Below, one piece after another: positions 4,256-5,968 of a DNA stretch of 5,968 nt. Position 1 is the stretch's first letter. Each line of letters starts with the position of its first letter. The DNA lies in assembly GCA_902476765.1 (NCBI GenBank), contig CABSEJ010000189.1, forward strand, positions 1 through 5,968, read 5' to 3'. This stretch comes from an uncultured Blautia sp. (lineage in GTDB: Bacteria > Bacillota > Clostridia > Lachnospirales > Lachnospiraceae). The position numbers and the translations under genes are program-made. The notes under the pieces are model-generated. The model had not been told where the DNA came from and did no database searches. It saw nothing but the letters and a program-made list of their open reading frames with translations.

Positions 4256-5968
4256 ATGAAAGGATTTGCAGAAAAAATAGAAGCATTTATGGAACTTGGG
4301 GGTATGAAGAAGGATATTATCTTTCTGGTGATTTCCGGAGCGGCTTTGCTGCTGAGTGTTTTCCAGCCGTTTTCCCTTCCCGCTGACCCGGCCTGGATTG
4401 CCATTTTTTTGTGTGGGATTCCTATTATACTGGAGGCAGTGGTGGGACTGGTAACAGCTTTTGACATTAAGGCGGATGTACTGGTTTCCCTGGCTCTGAT
4501 TGCTTCCGTGTGTATTGGAGAGGATTTTGCTGCAGGAGAAGTGGCCTTTATTATGAAGCTGGGAGGACTTTTGGAGGAATTGACTGTGGCCAGGGCCAGA
4601 GCCGGTATTGAAAAGCTGGTACATTTAACTCCTCAGACTGCACGGGTTTTAGAAGAGGGAAAAGAGAAAATCATTCCGGCCATGGAAGTAAAAGTGGGCC
4701 AGGTTCTTCGGGTGCTTCCGGGAGAGACCGTGCCGGTGGATGGGGTGATTCTTTCCGGAGAAACTTCCATAAACCAGGCGGTGATGACAGGGGAGTCTCT
4801 GCCAGTAGATAAATTTCCCCAGGACCCGGTATCCAGCGGAACAGTGAACCAGTTTGGAGCTTTTGAGATGAGGGCTGAGAAAGTAGGAGAGGACAGCTCT
4901 ATCCAGCGGATGATTAGGCTGGTCCAGTCTGCAGATGCAGGAAAAGCAAAGATTGTGGGAATCGCAGACCGTTGGGCCACATGGATAGTGGTGATTGCTC
5001 TCAGTGCGGCTGTTCTGACCTGGCTGATTTCCGGGGAAGCGATACGGGCAGTGACTATTTTGGTTGTATTTTGCCCCTGTGCCTTGGTTTTGGCTACCCC
5101 TACGGCAATCATGGCTGCCATCGGCAATGCCACGAAGCACGGTTTTCTGGTAAAGGAAGGGGACGCCCTGGAACGACTGGCAGGTGTATCCAGACTTACC
5201 TTTGATAAGACAGGTACCCTAACCCATGGAACTCCCGTGGTGACAAAGGTCAGAAGCATTCTTTCTCAATACGGAGAAGAGGAATTCTTCGGTCTCTGTG
5301 CAGCAGGAGAGCAGTTTTCTGAACACCCTCTGGGTAAGGCTGTGGTTTCCTGTTACAAAAAAGAGGTGGGAAAACCTTTAAAAAGGGGAGAGAATTTCCA
5401 TATGGTTCCCGGACAGGGAATTTCCTGGTTTACAGAGGAAAAAGAGATTTTAGCAGGAAACCAGAAGCTGATGCAAGCCAAAGGAATTGTATTTCCCCAG
5501 AAAATACAAGAAGAGACAGAGGAACTTGTCCGGCAAGGGGCTACCCTTATTTACGGAGCTGTGGATGGCAAGGCTGCCGGGTATTTGGCACTGTCTGATA
5601 CGGTAAGGCAAGAAAGCCGGGAAATGTTGGAAAAGCTGAGGACTCTGAAAATCAGGCCGGTGCTTCTCACCGGAGATAATGAAAAGGCAGCAGCCTATAT
5701 CGGCCGACAGCTTCAGATGGAAGAGATACATGCCAACTGTATGCCCCAGGATAAACTGGAGTGGATAGACAAATACGAAAAAAGCGGGGAGCCTGTGTGC
5801 ATGATTGGAGACGGTATCAACGATGCTCCGGCTTTGAAAAGAGCGGCCGTGGGAATCGCCATGGGCGGAGGCGGAAGCGATATTGCAGTGGATGCTGCTG
5901 ATATTGCCCTTGTGGACGACGAGGTGAAAGAGCTGCCCCATCTGATGGCTCTTTCTAAGCGGATGATG
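4256..5968 (+). CDS. P1B-type heavy-metal translocating ATPase, 3'-truncated by window edge
   Basis: The first 571 residues of a membrane pump that uses ATP to export a soft metal ion, probably Cu(I) given its CsoR-type control. No stop appears before the window ends. Membrane segments lie at about 20-38, 46-68, 74-88, 92-106, 243-261 and 263-285. The sixth contains the metal-binding CPC motif (Cys273-Pro-Cys275) in FCPCALVLATPTA. The actuator domain has TGES (178-181). The catalytic domain has DKTGTLT with phosphorylated Asp317, the P1B-specific His357-Pro358 (SEHPLG), TGDN (472-475) and GDGINDAP (518-525). Membrane helices 7 and 8, with the residues that best predict the metal, lie beyond the window. 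There is no N-terminal metal-binding domain or CxxC; only about 19 residues precede the first helix. The ATG at 4256 follows AGGAGG by 5 bases. Zn/Cd or another metal remains possible. Confidence 0.94.
   Translation, partial: MKGFAEKIEAFMELGGMKKDIIFLVISGAALLLSVFQPFSLPADPAWIAIFLCGIPIILEAVVGLVTAFDIKADVLVSLALIASVCIGEDFAAGEVAFIMKLGGLLEELTVARARAGIEKLVHLTPQTARVLEEGKEKIIPAMEVKVGQVLRVLPGETVPVDGVILSGETSINQAVMTGESLPVDKFPQDPVSSGTVNQFGAFEMRAEKVGEDSSIQRMIRLVQSADAGKAKIVGIADRWATWIVVIALSAAVLTWLISGEAIRAVTILVVFCPCALVLATPTAIMAAIGNATKHGFLVKEGDALERLAGVSRLTFDKTGTLTHGTPVVTKVRSILSQYGEEEFFGLCAAGEQFSEHPLGKAVVSCYKKEVGKPLKRGENFHMVPGQGISWFTEEKEILAGNQKLMQAKGIVFPQKIQEETEELVRQGATLIYGAVDGKAAGYLALSDTVRQESREMLEKLRTLKIRPVLLTGDNEKAAAYIGRQLQMEEIHANCMPQDKLEWIDKYEKSGEPVCMIGDGINDAPALKRAAVGIAMGGGGSDIAVDAADIALVDDEVKELPHLMALSKRMM

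Noticed and set aside
4633..5259. Long minus-strand open frame (208 codons) opposite the ATPase
   Set aside because: It lies wholly within the ATPase coding sequence, which has all catalytic motifs. The antisense translation is Ser/Thr/Arg-rich with no recognisable domain.
5450..5941. Minus-strand open frame of 163 codons opposite the ATPase catalytic domain
   Set aside because: It is a shadow of the coding strand; the plus frame carries TGDN and GDGINDAP here, and no promoter or ribosome binding site supports the reverse frame.

Overview
The window looks like chromosomal DNA from a low-to-mid GC Firmicute, most likely a gut clostridium of the Lachnospiraceae type. The reasons are strong AGGAGG-type ribosome binding sites, near-consensus sigma-A promoters (one is a perfect TTGACA-17-TATAAT), and the family mix: a GH42 beta-galactosidase, a cupin-AraC regulator, a zinc dehydrogenase, and a CsoR-type repressor with an HMA-less P1B ATPase. 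Taxonomy is inferred from style, not from a marker gene.

Layout. Bases 1-1617 (+) hold the C-terminal ~538 residues of a GH42 beta-galactosidase whose N-terminus lies before the window. It meets, tail to tail, an AraC-family regulator (1614-2462, -), and the two genes share the four bases TTAA as their stop codons. A 310-base divergent intergenic region (2463-2772) carries back-to-back promoters with -35 boxes only 9 bases apart. It also holds a GC-rich palindrome in the regulator's leader and a repeat-rich leader with two competing hairpins ahead of the next gene. That gene (2773-3852, +) is a medium-chain zinc alcohol/polyol dehydrogenase with both zinc sites intact. Forty bases later comes a CsoR-family metal-sensing repressor (3893-4168, +). 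After 87 bases a P1B-type heavy-metal ATPase begins (4256, +) and runs off the window's end with 571 residues visible.

How the parts work together. The left half looks like a carbohydrate module: a galactosidase, an AraC sugar-type regulator and a divergently transcribed dehydrogenase, with the regulator the natural candidate to control the divergent promoter. The right half is a metal-efflux module. The CsoR-like protein has the Cys-His-Cys copper triad, and the promoter between it and the ATPase carries two copies of TATACC-N6-GGTATA, one over the spacer and -10 box and one over the transcription start and the edge of the ribosome binding site. The repressor gene has no copy of that operator upstream and no convincing promoter, so it is probably transcribed from the dehydrogenase promoter. 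That would link the two modules and separate repressor supply from the repressor's own target.

No RNA genes, CRISPR arrays, insertion sequences, attachment sites or convincing rho-independent terminators were seen. The most unusual items are the double operator, the switch-like dehydrogenase leader, and the dehydrogenase-csoR juxtaposition.
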